DNA from: Alphaproteobacteria bacterium
GTDB lineage: Bacteria; Pseudomonadota; Alphaproteobacteria; Micropepsales; Micropepsaceae
Assembly (NCBI GenBank): GCA_003158585.1
Contig: PMKE01000065.1
Coordinates: 5,146-57,653, forward strand
Reading direction: 5' to 3'
DNA: 52,508 nt
In this document: in pieces, positions 15,880 to 24,404 of the stretch
How positions within the stretch are numbered: the first letter of the stretch is position 1
How the letters are laid out: every line of letters begins with the position of its first letter
Made by a program: the position numbers and the translations under genes
The notes under the pieces: generated by a model
What the model saw: the letters and a program-made list of their open reading frames with translations, nothing else
Told to the model about the DNA's origin: nothing
Database searches by the model: none

Positions 15880-17733
15880 ATGATGTCGATCCGCACGGCG
15901 TTTTGGTTTTTTATGCTTGTCGTCTTCACGGCAGCCGCTCCTGCACTCGCCTTCGACCGTTTCATCACGGCGCGGGGCGGCATGCTGATGGACGGCAACG
16001 CCCCCTTCCGTTTCGTCTCCTTCAACGTCCCCAACCTCAACTACATCGAAGACGACATGCGGTTCACTGAGACGAATCCCTACCGCCTGCCGGACGAGTT
16101 CGAAATGCGGGACGTTTTCGAGACCGTAAACGAAATGGGCGGGCGGGTCGTGCGCATCTATACCGTGCCGGTGAAGAGCGCGGGCTTCCCGCCCAAGGCG
16201 CCCACTTATGTCCTGGCGCCGGGCAAGTTCGACGAAGATGCCTTCCGCAGCCTCGACCGGATGATGGCGCTGGCGAACGAGTACGGCGTGCGCATCATCT
16301 TTCCGCTGGTCAACAACTGGCCGTGGATGGGCGGACGGCCGCAATACGCCGCCTTCCGCGGCAAGCAGCCGGACGACTTCTGGACCGATCCTCAGCTGAT
16401 CGCCGACTTCAAGGCGACGATCCTCCATCTGCTCGAACGCACCAACACGATCACCGGCGTCAAGTACAAGGACGACAAGGCGATCCTCTGCTGGGAGACG
16501 GGCAACGAGCTGGGCGCCCCGTTCTCCTGGACCGTCGCGATCACGCGCACTCTCAAGTCCATCGATCATAACCATCTGGTGATGGACGGCAGCCGTGGCC
16601 TGATCAGCAACGAACCGCCGAGCATCCAGCTTGGCGCTCTCACCGAGCCCTCGATCGACATCGTCACCACACATCACTACGAGAGCGATCCCGCGGTGAT
16701 CCCGCAGCACATCCAGGACACCATCGGCATCGTGCAGCGGCGCAAGGTCTACCTCGTGGGCGAATTCGGCTTCGCGCCCACGGCGGCAAACGAGGCGATC
16801 CTCGACAAGGTGATTTCGAGAGAGCAGGACGTGGCCGGCGCCCTGATCTGGAGCCTGCGCTTTCACGACCGCGACGGCGGCTTCTATTGGCATTCGGAGC
16901 CGTTCGGCGGGAACCTCTACCGGGCGTTCCTGTGGCCCGGCTTCTCGGCGGGCGGGGCGTATGACGAGATCCGCATGATGGCGATGATCCGCCGCAAGGC
17001 CTTTGCCATCCGGGGCATGGCAGAGCCGCCTCGTTCGATACCGAAGGCGCCCTCGCTGCTTCCAATAGAGAATGTGAGCGCGATCTCCTGGCGGGGCTCG
17101 ATGGGCGCCACAAGCTATGATGTCGAGCGCGCGGAAGGCGCGGCCGGGCCTTGGGTGCCGGCCGGGCAGGACATCTCGGATGCCGATGCGCCCTATTTCC
17201 CGCTGTTCGACGACGAAGGCGTCCGCATCGGCGGGCGCTATTACTACCGCGTGCGTGCGGTCAACGGCGCCGGCGCCTCGCCCTGGTCCGCTGTGGCGGG
17301 ACCGGTGAGCGTCGCCTTCAAGGTGAAGATCGACACGATGAAAGGCCTTGGGCGGGCGCTACAGGCGAAGGCCATTACGGTGGCCACGGGCTTAGACCGC
17401 AGCTTCAAGGAGTCCCCCGCCAGGCTTGCCGGCGAGCGAGGCTCGGAACTGACCTATCTGGTGCCGGGGCGCTTCCAGAGCTTCACCCTCTACGCTTTCG
17501 AGAAGGGTGCCGCCGACGTGCTGCAAATCCTGGGCTCGGCCGACGGCAGGACGTGGCGGGTCCTGAAGGGGGCGGCTGAGAGTTATGCCGTCGGCGAGAG
17601 CACCTACGATTATTGGCGCCCGAAGATATACCGCACCGCCGGAGAGGCGCCGCTCAAGTTCGTCAAAATCCGTTTCCTCGGCGCGGCGCAGTTGGCGAGG
17701 GCGGAAATCGCCTATACAAACCGAGACCGGTAA
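15880..17733 (+). CDS. Secreted GH5-like beta-mannanase with FN3 domain
   Basis: A 617 aa exported protein: signal peptide (about 1-24, ending APALAF), then a clan GH-A barrel of the kind seen in GH5 mannan endo-1,4-beta-mannosidases. The acid/base is Glu210 in LCWETGNELG and the nucleophile is Glu295 in YLVGEFGF. THHYESDP lies between them, as expected for the active-site His-Tyr. A fibronectin type III-like domain follows (about 395-480, SYDVERAEG to YYYRVRAVNGAG), then a C-terminal beta-rich region of about 130 residues, perhaps a carbohydrate-binding module. The ATG at 15880 has GAGGGG 7 bases upstream. With the GH27 enzyme it suggests galactomannan breakdown. The exact GH5 subfamily is not certain. 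Confidence 0.85.
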   Translation: MMSIRTAFWFFMLVVFTAAAPALAFDRFITARGGMLMDGNAPFRFVSFNVPNLNYIEDDMRFTETNPYRLPDEFEMRDVFETVNEMGGRVVRIYTVPVKSAGFPPKAPTYVLAPGKFDEDAFRSLDRMMALANEYGVRIIFPLVNNWPWMGGRPQYAAFRGKQPDDFWTDPQLIADFKATILHLLERTNTITGVKYKDDKAILCWETGNELGAPFSWTVAITRTLKSIDHNHLVMDGSRGLISNEPPSIQLGALTEPSIDIVTTHHYESDPAVIPQHIQDTIGIVQRRKVYLVGEFGFAPTAANEAILDKVISREQDVAGALIWSLRFHDRDGGFYWHSEPFGGNLYRAFLWPGFSAGGAYDEIRMMAMIRRKAFAIRGMAEPPRSIPKAPSLLPIENVSAISWRGSMGATSYDVERAEGAAGPWVPAGQDISDADAPYFPLFDDEGVRIGGRYYYRVRAVNGAGASPWSAVAGPVSVAFKVKIDTMKGLGRALQAKAITVATGLDRSFKESPARLAGERGSELTYLVPGRFQSFTLYAFEKGAADVLQILGSADGRTWRVLKGAAESYAVGESTYDYWRPKIYRTAGEAPLKFVKIRFLGAAQLARAEIAYTNRDR

Positions 17734-17768
17734 GACCGGGGGATTGCACCGGTCGGGGGGGATGTGGC

Positions 17769-19079
17769 GTGACACTCCTGTCGGTCGTCCTGGCAGTCCT
17801 GGTTCTCGTCCTCTTGATCGCGTGGGGCAAGGTTCAGCCCTTCGTGGCCTTCATCGTCTCGGCCCTGGTGGCGGCTCTGCTGCTCGGCATGCCGCTGGAG
17901 AAAATCTCCGGCAGCATTCAGCGCGGCATCGGCGATTTTCTCGGCTCGCTTGCGGTCATCATCGGGGTCGGCGCCATGTTCGGCAAGCTGATCGCCGACA
18001 GCGGCGCGGCGCAGCGGATCGCCACGACACTGATCGGCCTGTTCGGCTCGAAGCGGATCATCTTCGCGATGGCCTGTACGGGATTCGTCGTCGGCATTCC
18101 GCTGTTCTACAATGTGGGCTTCGTCATCCTGGTGCCGCTGGTTTTTTCGATAACCTATCAGTCCAAGCTGCCGCCGGTGTATCTCGGCGTGCCGCTGCTG
18201 GCGGGACTTTCCATCTGTCACGGATTTCTGCCGCCGCATCCTGCTCCCGCGGCGATCGTGATCCAGTTCGGCGCCGACATCGGCCTGACGCTGTTCTACG
18301 GCGTCGTCGTCGGCATCCCGACGCTTCTGATTACCGGACCGCTGTTCGCGCAGACGCTCAGGAAGATGGCATCGGTGCCCTCCGAGTTGTTCACGCCCAA
18401 GCCGATGGACGAAGCGAAGCTGCCGGGCGCCTTCAACAGTTTCGTCTGCGCCCTCTTGCCGGTGGTGCTAATCGGCGCGGCCACGGCGCTCGCCTATGCG
18501 CCCGGCATCGGTCCGTACAAGCCGCTGCTGTCGCTGCTCGGCGACCCGATGCTGGTGATGCTGTTCTCTTTGTTCGTGGCGACGATCAGCCTGGGTCTGG
18601 CGCGCGGCACGAAGCTCAAGCCCCTGATGGAAAGCTACGGCCAAGCCATCCGGGACATCGCCATCGTCCTTCTGATCGTGGCGGGGGCGGGTGCGCTGAA
18701 ACAGGTGTTCGTCGATTCCGGCGCCGATGCAACGATCGGTCGGGAGCTGCAAAGTCTGGCGGTGCCGCCGCTGATCCTCGGCTGGTTCATCGCGATGATC
18801 ATTCGCATCTGCCTAGGCTCGGCCACGGCGGCGGGCCTCACCGCCGCGGGCATCGTTCAGCCGCTGGTGATGAGTTCGGGCGTCAACAGGAACCTGATGG
18901 TGCTGGCCATCGGCGCGGGCAGCCTGATGTTCAGCCACGTCAACGATTCCGCCTTCTGGATGTTCAAGGAGTATTTCAACCTCAGCCTTAAGGACACCTT
19001 CCGTTCCTGGACCCTGATGGAGACCCTGATCGGGGTTTTCGGATTGTGCTTCATCCTCTTGCTCAACGCTGCGCTGTAG
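17769..19079 (+). CDS. GntP family gluconate permease
   Basis: A 436 aa inner-membrane permease of the GntP family (gluconate:H+ symport and relatives), with about 12 predicted helices. Family marks are GVGAMFGKLIADSGAAQRIA, FFVGIPLFYNVGF-like (here VVGIPLFYNVGFVIL), the short GFLPPHPAP motif, and LGSATAAGLTAAG. I chose the GTG at 17769, preceded by a run of G; the first helix then starts within a few residues. It follows the GH5 gene by 35 bases and may be co-transcribed. The substrate could be gluconate or another sugar acid such as a uronic-acid derivative from hemicellulose. Confidence 0.9.
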   Translation: MTLLSVVLAVLVLVLLIAWGKVQPFVAFIVSALVAALLLGMPLEKISGSIQRGIGDFLGSLAVIIGVGAMFGKLIADSGAAQRIATTLIGLFGSKRIIFAMACTGFVVGIPLFYNVGFVILVPLVFSITYQSKLPPVYLGVPLLAGLSICHGFLPPHPAPAAIVIQFGADIGLTLFYGVVVGIPTLLITGPLFAQTLRKMASVPSELFTPKPMDEAKLPGAFNSFVCALLPVVLIGAATALAYAPGIGPYKPLLSLLGDPMLVMLFSLFVATISLGLARGTKLKPLMESYGQAIRDIAIVLLIVAGAGALKQVFVDSGADATIGRELQSLAVPPLILGWFIAMIIRICLGSATAAGLTAAGIVQPLVMSSGVNRNLMVLAIGAGSLMFSHVNDSAFWMFKEYFNLSLKDTFRSWTLMETLIGVFGLCFILLLNAAL

Positions 19080-19127
19080 TGGCCGCTTGCACTCGGGGGC
19101 GGGGTTAAGTATTTGATCCGCCGCTGC

Positions 19128-19217
19128 GGACAGGTGGCTGAGCGGTTGAAAGCACCGCACTCGAAATGCGGCGTACGGGAAACTGTACCGGGGGTTCGAA
19201 TCCCTCCCTGTCCGCCA
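19128..19217 (+). tRNA. tRNA-Ser (anticodon CGA)
   Basis: A 90-base tRNA with CCA encoded. The acceptor arms GGACAGG and CCTGTCC pair fully, with G as discriminator. The anticodon stem CCGCA/TGCGG closes the loop CTCGAAA, giving anticodon CGA, which reads UCG serine codons. The long variable arm (CGTACGGGAAACTGTACCG) is typical of class II serine tRNAs, and the T arm contains GGTTCGAATCC. A serine recombinase remnant begins 81 bases further on. Confidence 0.97.
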
Positions 19218-19298
19218 GTTCAATACTGAACTGCGAACGCCGTGCGTAGCCGTTTTCCCGCCTGCGGCGGTGACTAAAGCATTGAGCAAATTACTCTT

Positions 19299-19838
19299 CT
19301 ACCCCACGATCCGAACTTCGGTATCAGCGACCTCGACGCGCTGTGCCAGCGCCCGTAGATGGTCGCGGCGGTAGCCGCCTCCATCGATGCGCATCCGCTC
19401 ACGGGCCGTCCTGCCGAACTTGGCGAGCATCGCTGGGGTGATCGCCTGCCCGGAGCCTTGAAGGGTGGCCTGGGCGCGCTCGGCATCGACCTGGGCTTGG
19501 TCCCGAGCTGCCTTGAGGCTTGCGATACGCTCCCGGAGGTCTGGGTCGTTCAGATTGGCTACGCCGTTTTCGATGGCATCGTACAGCCGCTTGAGCCGCG
19601 CGTCGGCCTCGGGGGCCCGCTTGTTGAGTTCGCCGATGTGCAGGCGGCGGCGCTCAGAGCGCTCCTGGCGGCGGTCGAGGACGGCGGCGAGGACTTCTTC
19701 CAGCCGGTCGGGCTGTAGCAGCCGGTCCGCGAAGTGATTGGTGACAAGTTCATCCAGTTTTGCCATTGGAATCGAACGGCCCTTGCAGCCGGTCTCTCCC
19801 TGCCGGGCCTTGATCGAGCACGTGTAGTAGCGGTATCG
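19299..19838 (-). pseudogene. Large serine recombinase, C-terminal fragment
   Basis: About 180 codons of the end of a large serine recombinase. The first part, YYTCSIKARQGETGCKGRSI, carries two Cys of the recombinase zinc-ribbon and the conserved Gly-Arg. RSIPMAKLDELV follows, and then a long charged coiled-coil region (RLEEVLAAVLDRRQERSERR and beyond), as in integrases and resolvase-like enzymes of genomic islands. The catalytic resolvase domain and the front of the zinc ribbon are absent. The frame continues upstream into the wrong frame of a GH79-like gene, so the open frame to 20327 is a chimera. This is a scar of a lost mobile element. Confidence 0.8.
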
Positions 19839-20496
19839 GGACCGGCGAAGGGTGCGCCAGGCACGCGTTTGCGCACGGCGGTGTAATAGCGCTGCCATTC
19901 TCCGGCGAACATCGCGTAGTCGTAACCGGCGGCGCGAACGCCGTTGCGGCTGAAAAGATCGGGCTCGTTGCAAAGCTGGAAGGCCACCAGCTTCGGCCCG
20001 ATGGTCCGCATGACGCAATCGGCTTCCTCTGCGGTGATCTCGGGGCCTTCGCCGCCCATGTTGAGGCCGTAGATCAGCCTCCATCCCGGCGCGTCGAGGA
20101 ATTCGCGCAGGTTGCGGATGGCGGCGGGGCCGACCGGGCGGCGCGGCGCGGCCATACGGCCGGTGTCCGGGCCATAGACCTTGTCGGAGGAACCCGGCGC
20201 ACCCTCGGTGGTCCACACACTGTAGGCGCTGGTATTGCCGCCGATGCGCAGCACGCCCGATCTGCCCAGCCGCCGGAAGAAGGCCGCAAGCTGAGTGTTC
20301 GCTCCGGATAAGAAACCTGGATTGCAAGCTGCGCGGTCTCGCAGCTCAATCCCGTGAAATCGGCCGGTACGGGATTGCCCTTGCTGCCGGGATGCAAGGT
20401 GACGCGCACCGAGGCCGGAGCTGCGAATGCACCGGTTGGAGTTAGCACCGCACCGGCAGCGCAGGCAGAAATGCGAAGAAACTCGCGCCGCTCCAT
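19839..20496 (-). pseudogene. GH79-like glycosidase, frameshifted and truncated
   Basis: The start is MERREFLRISACAAGAVL (ATG at 20496), a Tat-type signal, followed by VPADFTGLSCETAQLA. The reading then has to move to another frame near 20322, where NPGFLSGANTQLAAFF, VLRIGGNTSAYSVW and FQLCNEPDLF continue the protein; the last holds the expected acid/base Glu of a clan-A glycosidase. One missing base (T on the plus strand, near 20322) would restore the frame. The gene breaks off after PFAGPDTA at about 19838, where it meets the recombinase fragment. The family looks like GH79-type beta-glucuronidase/heparanase relatives. It is almost certainly inactive. Confidence 0.78.
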
Positions 20497-20628
20497 CCCG
20501 GCATCCGAACATCACACTGCCGGGTTGCCAAAGCACAATGCGTCAGGTCGCGGAGAATGTGAGTCGTATTTGCGAACGGGCGCGAGCCAGTATAGGCCTA
20601 TGACAAAGCTCTCCCGAAGGAGTTTTCC

Positions 20629-23316
20629 ATGAAATTGTCCGGCTCCGTGCTGCGCCGCGTCACGGCGGTGGCCGCGCTGGTGGTGTTGTCAACCGGCAGC
20701 GCCACGGCATTCGATTGGCCGTGGAGCAAGAAGGCCCCCCCGCCGCCTCCGCCTCAGCCCGCCTACGCCAATCCGCAGCTTCCCTTCGAGCAGCGAGTGG
20801 ACGATCTCATCTCGCGCATGACGCTGGAGGAGAAGGCCTCGCAGCTCGTCAACCAGGCGCGCGCCGTCCCGCGGCTCGGCATACCGGCCTACAACTGGTG
20901 GAGCGAGGCGCTACACGGTGTCGCTCGAAACGGCATCGCCACGGTCTTCCCGCAAGTCATCGGTTTGGGCGCCACCTTCGATCCGGTTTTGATCCACGAC
21001 ATGGGTGTGGCGATCTCGAACGAGGCACGGGTCAAGTTCAATCAGTCCGGCGGCCAAAGCGCCGATCACACGATCTACCAAGGCCTCACTTTCTGGTCGC
21101 CGAACGTCAACATCTTCCGCGATCCCCGCTGGGGCCGCGGCCAGGAAACCTACGGCGAAGACCCGTATCTCACCGGCCTGATGGGCAAGGCCTTCGTCAT
21201 GGGGATGCAGGGCGACGATTCCAGGTATCTGCGCACCATCGCCACGCCCAAACACTACGCCGTGCATTCGGGGCCGGAGCCGAAGCGTCACGGCTTCGAT
21301 GCCGCGGTCTCCAGGCATGACATGATGGATACCTACCTGCCGCAATTCCGCGCCGCCATGTTGGACGGCCAGGCCGGATCCGTCATGTGCGCCTACAACG
21401 CCACCAACGGCCAGCCGGCCTGCGCCAACGATTTCCTGTTGACCGAAATCCTGCGCAAGGCGTGGGATTTCAAGGGCTACATGGTCTCCGATTGCGGCGC
21501 GATCGACGACATTGCGCAAGGCCATCGCTACACCGGGACCCTTGCCGAAGCAGCCGCGGTTTCGATGAAACACGGCGTCGACAACGACTGCATAGATTTC
21601 TCGGTCGTGACGAGCGGCCGGGACGACTACAAGGCCTATGCCGATGCCATGACAGAGGGCCTTCTGCCGGAAAGCGTGGTCGACGAAACCCTGAAGCGTC
21701 TGTTCCTCGCCCGCATGAAGCTCGGTCTTTTCGATCCGGAGGATACGGTGCCTTACGCCCAGGTGCCCGTTTCCGTACTGGATTCCGAGGCCCACCGCCG
21801 GCTGGCGTTGCGCGCGGTGCGCGAGTCGATGGTTCTGCTCAAGAATAACGGCGCCTTGCCGCTGAAGCCCAAGGTCAGACGTATTGCGGTGATCGGGCCT
21901 CTAGCCGACGAGGTCGTGCCGCTGCTCGGCAACTACAACGGCACGCCTTCGCAGCCGGTGACGGCGCTCGAAGGCTTAAAGCGCCGCTTCCCGGATGCCG
22001 AGATCGTCTTTGAACCCGGCACCAATTTCTTGCGCGCGCCCGAGACTATTCCCGGCGCGCTGCTCTCGTCGGACGGCAAGCCCGGTCTCAAGGTTGAATT
22101 CTTCGACAACGAGGATTTCTCCGGTACGCCGGTGATGACCCGCATCGATCCGGTGGTCGATTACGCCCGCGACCGCAACGGCCTCAACCCCGCCCAGCTT
22201 CCGGATGTGCCGCATTTCGCCGTGCGCTGGACCGGCACGCTGATGCCGGCCGAAACGGGCGACTACGCCATCGGGCTCGATGCACCCTTCGGCCGGCTTT
22301 GGATCGACGGCAAGAAGATCATCGACCTCGGGGCAGGCGATAACACTTTCAGGACCGTCGTGATGCATCTGGAATCCGGCCATGCCTATGCCGTTAAGAT
22401 CGAGCGCGGTTTTCAGAAGCGCCTCATGCTGCGCTTCGTCTGGGCGCGGCAAATTCCCGATGCCAAAGAGCGCGCCATTGCGGCGGTGAAGAAGGCCGAC
22501 GTCGTGGTGGCGGTCGTCGGCATCACCCCGCAGCTCGAGGGTGAGGAGATGACGGTCAATGTGCCGGGTTTCGAGGGCGGCGACCGCACCAGCCTCGATA
22601 TTCCCAAACCGGAAGACGACCTGCTCAAGGCCGTTCGCAAAGCCACCAAGAAGCCGCTGATCGTCGTGCTGTACAACGGCTCGGCGTTGTCGGTGAACTG
22701 GGCGGCCAAGCACGCCGACGCTATCGTCGATGCGTGGTACGGCGGTGAGGAAGCCGGTACGGCCATTGCCGACATCCTGTCGGGCGATTACAGCCCGTCG
22801 GGCCGCCTGCCTGTGACGTTCTACACGGGCGTCAAGCAGCTTCCGCCGTTCGAAGACTACTCGATGGCGAACCGCACCTACCGCTACTTCAAGGGCAAGC
22901 CGCTTTACCCGTTCGGCTACGGCCTCAGCTACACCAAGTTCGCCTATGGCGGCCTGACGCTCTCCGCCGCCGCCGTGAAGGCGGGCGACGCGCTGGGCGT
23001 CGATGTGGACGTCGGGAACGCCGGCAAGCGCGAAGGCGACGAGGTGGCAGAGCTTTACCTCACCTTCCCCAAGGTACCCGGCACGCCAATCTGCGCTTTG
23101 CGGGGCGTGCAGCGCGTCCATCTCATGCCGGGCGAGACCAAGCGCATCCACTTCGATCTCTCGCCACGCGATCTGAGTTCGGTGACCGAAGCGGGCGATA
23201 TCATGGTGCAGTCCGGCGACTACGCCCTCAGCGTCGGCGGCGGGCAGCGCGGCACGACCAAGGCAATCGTCGCCGCCAGCTTCAAGGTCGAAGGAGAACT
23301 GAGGCTGCCGGATTGA
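20629..23316 (+). CDS. GH3 beta-xylosidase/beta-glucosidase with PA14 insert
   Basis: An 895 aa exported family 3 glycosidase. A signal peptide (about 1-27) is followed by a proline run and the GH3 N domain (RMTLEEKASQLVNQA). YNWWSEALHGVAR and SPNVNIFRDPRWGRGQETYG resemble the xylosidase branch. The nucleophile is Asp288 in MVSDCGAIDD. The GH3 C domain is interrupted by a PA14-like domain (about residues 483-602, GLKVEFFDNEDFSG to RFVWAR), an arrangement known in several GH3 enzymes and linked to short-oligosaccharide binding. An FN3-like domain closes the protein. AAGGAG lies 6 bases before the ATG. Xyloside or glucoside specificity cannot be fixed by eye. Confidence 0.92.
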   Translation: MKLSGSVLRRVTAVAALVVLSTGSATAFDWPWSKKAPPPPPPQPAYANPQLPFEQRVDDLISRMTLEEKASQLVNQARAVPRLGIPAYNWWSEALHGVARNGIATVFPQVIGLGATFDPVLIHDMGVAISNEARVKFNQSGGQSADHTIYQGLTFWSPNVNIFRDPRWGRGQETYGEDPYLTGLMGKAFVMGMQGDDSRYLRTIATPKHYAVHSGPEPKRHGFDAAVSRHDMMDTYLPQFRAAMLDGQAGSVMCAYNATNGQPACANDFLLTEILRKAWDFKGYMVSDCGAIDDIAQGHRYTGTLAEAAAVSMKHGVDNDCIDFSVVTSGRDDYKAYADAMTEGLLPESVVDETLKRLFLARMKLGLFDPEDTVPYAQVPVSVLDSEAHRRLALRAVRESMVLLKNNGALPLKPKVRRIAVIGPLADEVVPLLGNYNGTPSQPVTALEGLKRRFPDAEIVFEPGTNFLRAPETIPGALLSSDGKPGLKVEFFDNEDFSGTPVMTRIDPVVDYARDRNGLNPAQLPDVPHFAVRWTGTLMPAETGDYAIGLDAPFGRLWIDGKKIIDLGAGDNTFRTVVMHLESGHAYAVKIERGFQKRLMLRFVWARQIPDAKERAIAAVKKADVVVAVVGITPQLEGEEMTVNVPGFEGGDRTSLDIPKPEDDLLKAVRKATKKPLIVVLYNGSALSVNWAAKHADAIVDAWYGGEEAGTAIADILSGDYSPSGRLPVTFYTGVKQLPPFEDYSMANRTYRYFKGKPLYPFGYGLSYTKFAYGGLTLSAAAVKAGDALGVDVDVGNAGKREGDEVAELYLTFPKVPGTPICALRGVQRVHLMPGETKRIHFDLSPRDLSSVTEAGDIMVQSGDYALSVGGGQRGTTKAIVAASFKVEGELRLPD

Positions 23317-23798
23317 TGGTTGCAGGCTTGCCAAGTCGAAGCTGCGCTGAACCAGCCCGGCTTCGTTGCTTCGCAACTTCGCCGCGGCAGTCTCAGCTGC
23401 TGCGCAGCGAAGACTGGTGGGCGGTGAGATTCACATTTCGCCGCTAATACATTGTTTTTTACGATATTTTCTACAGTACGATTATTTCATATCAACTCAG
23501 GTTCAACTTTTTTTGTGGATAAATTGAATTGGTGCGCAGTCGCGATGCGCGGTCGGCGGAACGGAAGCGAGTAGGGCGGTACTAAGTCCTCGCCACCTGC
23601 GCGCTCCGCCTTCGGCGGACCTGAATAGCCTGCTCGCGTTGCTCACGAGTGAGCCTCGCCAAGAAGTTCGACGCGTCGATCTGTGCGGGCTGTCGCAAGC
23701 AGCGTATTTCGTACAATCCTATTTAGTAGGAAGATAATTATGATTGCACGACCGTAACCCGTTCCAAACCTACACGATCTTACCTCTGATTTTTTTCT
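23317..23798. other. Intergenic region between glycosidase and che operon ends
   Basis: No gene is seen in this 482-base convergent gap. It holds an AT-rich block (about 23445-23530) unlike its surroundings, two small hairpins (GTTGCTTCGCAAC near 23365 and TCCGCCTTCGGCGGA near 23607), and a T-run near 23790. The hairpins could end the glycosidase transcript. Confidence 0.4.
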
Positions 23799-24383
23799 TC
23801 AACACAAGGAAATCTTGGTTGGCTTGAGAAGCGAATCAATTTCATCCTGCGACATGTTCGGTTCCAGGGCTACGCCGATATCCGCCGACAGATCGGTGCT
23901 TCTCCTGCCGACGCCATCGGGTGGGCCGTTGTTCTTGAACCGTCGGCACGGCCCGATATAGCTGTCCGACTCGATGAAGGGACGCGACGACTTCGACGAC
24001 CAGACAATATGATCGAACAACACGTTCGGCGCTAAGGGCTTGCTGACGACGATGTTTGCCCCGTTGTCGCGCACCGCGGACACATTGGACATCTGCGTGT
24101 ATCCGGTCAGGACCACGATGGGGATGTACTTGATTGCAGGGTTCGCCAATCGGCGTACCCAGCGAGCCAATTCTATTGCAGACATGTCCGGCAGCGTCAC
24201 CTCGCAGAGCAAGAGGTCGTAACGGCCGTTCGCGAGCTTTTTCTTCGCTTCCTCGCCTTGTTCCACTACCGTGTACTGGTTCAAGCCGAAACCGCGGAGA
24301 ATTTGGCTCAATATCTCGTTGGAATACTGATCGCAGTCGACGATCAGGGCCGAGATATGTGCGAAATTGAATTTCTCGTCCAC
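23799..24383 (-). CDS. Receiver-domain protein with Glu phosphosite and CheY-binding-like tail
   Basis: A 194 aa protein, last in the che operon, in the position I recall as cheYIII in Caulobacter. Residues 8-125 form a receiver domain: acidic residues Asp16/Asp18, Thr93 in VVLTG and Lys115 in VSKPL. The phosphoacceptor position reads LLLCEVTLP, with Glu61 (codon GAG) in place of Asp, so it probably cannot be phosphorylated in the usual way and may mimic an active state. After a linker the C-terminus contains MSQDEIDSLL (177-186), similar to the FliM N-terminal CheY-binding motif and the CheZ C-terminal SQDQVDDLL. The start is GTG at 24383. The role is inferred: a modulator of CheY or of the motor switch. 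Confidence 0.82.
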   Translation of the reverse strand: MDEKFNFAHISALIVDCDQYSNEILSQILRGFGLNQYTVVEQGEEAKKKLANGRYDLLLCEVTLPDMSAIELARWVRRLANPAIKYIPIVVLTGYTQMSNVSAVRDNGANIVVSKPLAPNVLFDHIVWSSKSSRPFIESDSYIGPCRRFKNNGPPDGVGRRSTDLSADIGVALEPNMSQDEIDSLLKPTKISLC

Positions 24384-24404
24384 GACGCCACCACACTAGT
24401 CCAA

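Noticed and set aside
15394-16893. 499-codon open frame antisense to rlmJ and the GH5-like gene
   Set aside because: It spans two confidently coded genes and has no recognisable domain.
19299-20327. Single 342-codon gene on the minus strand
   Set aside because: Its first half is the wrong frame of the GH79-like gene and only the second half is recombinase; it is a chimera formed at the junction.
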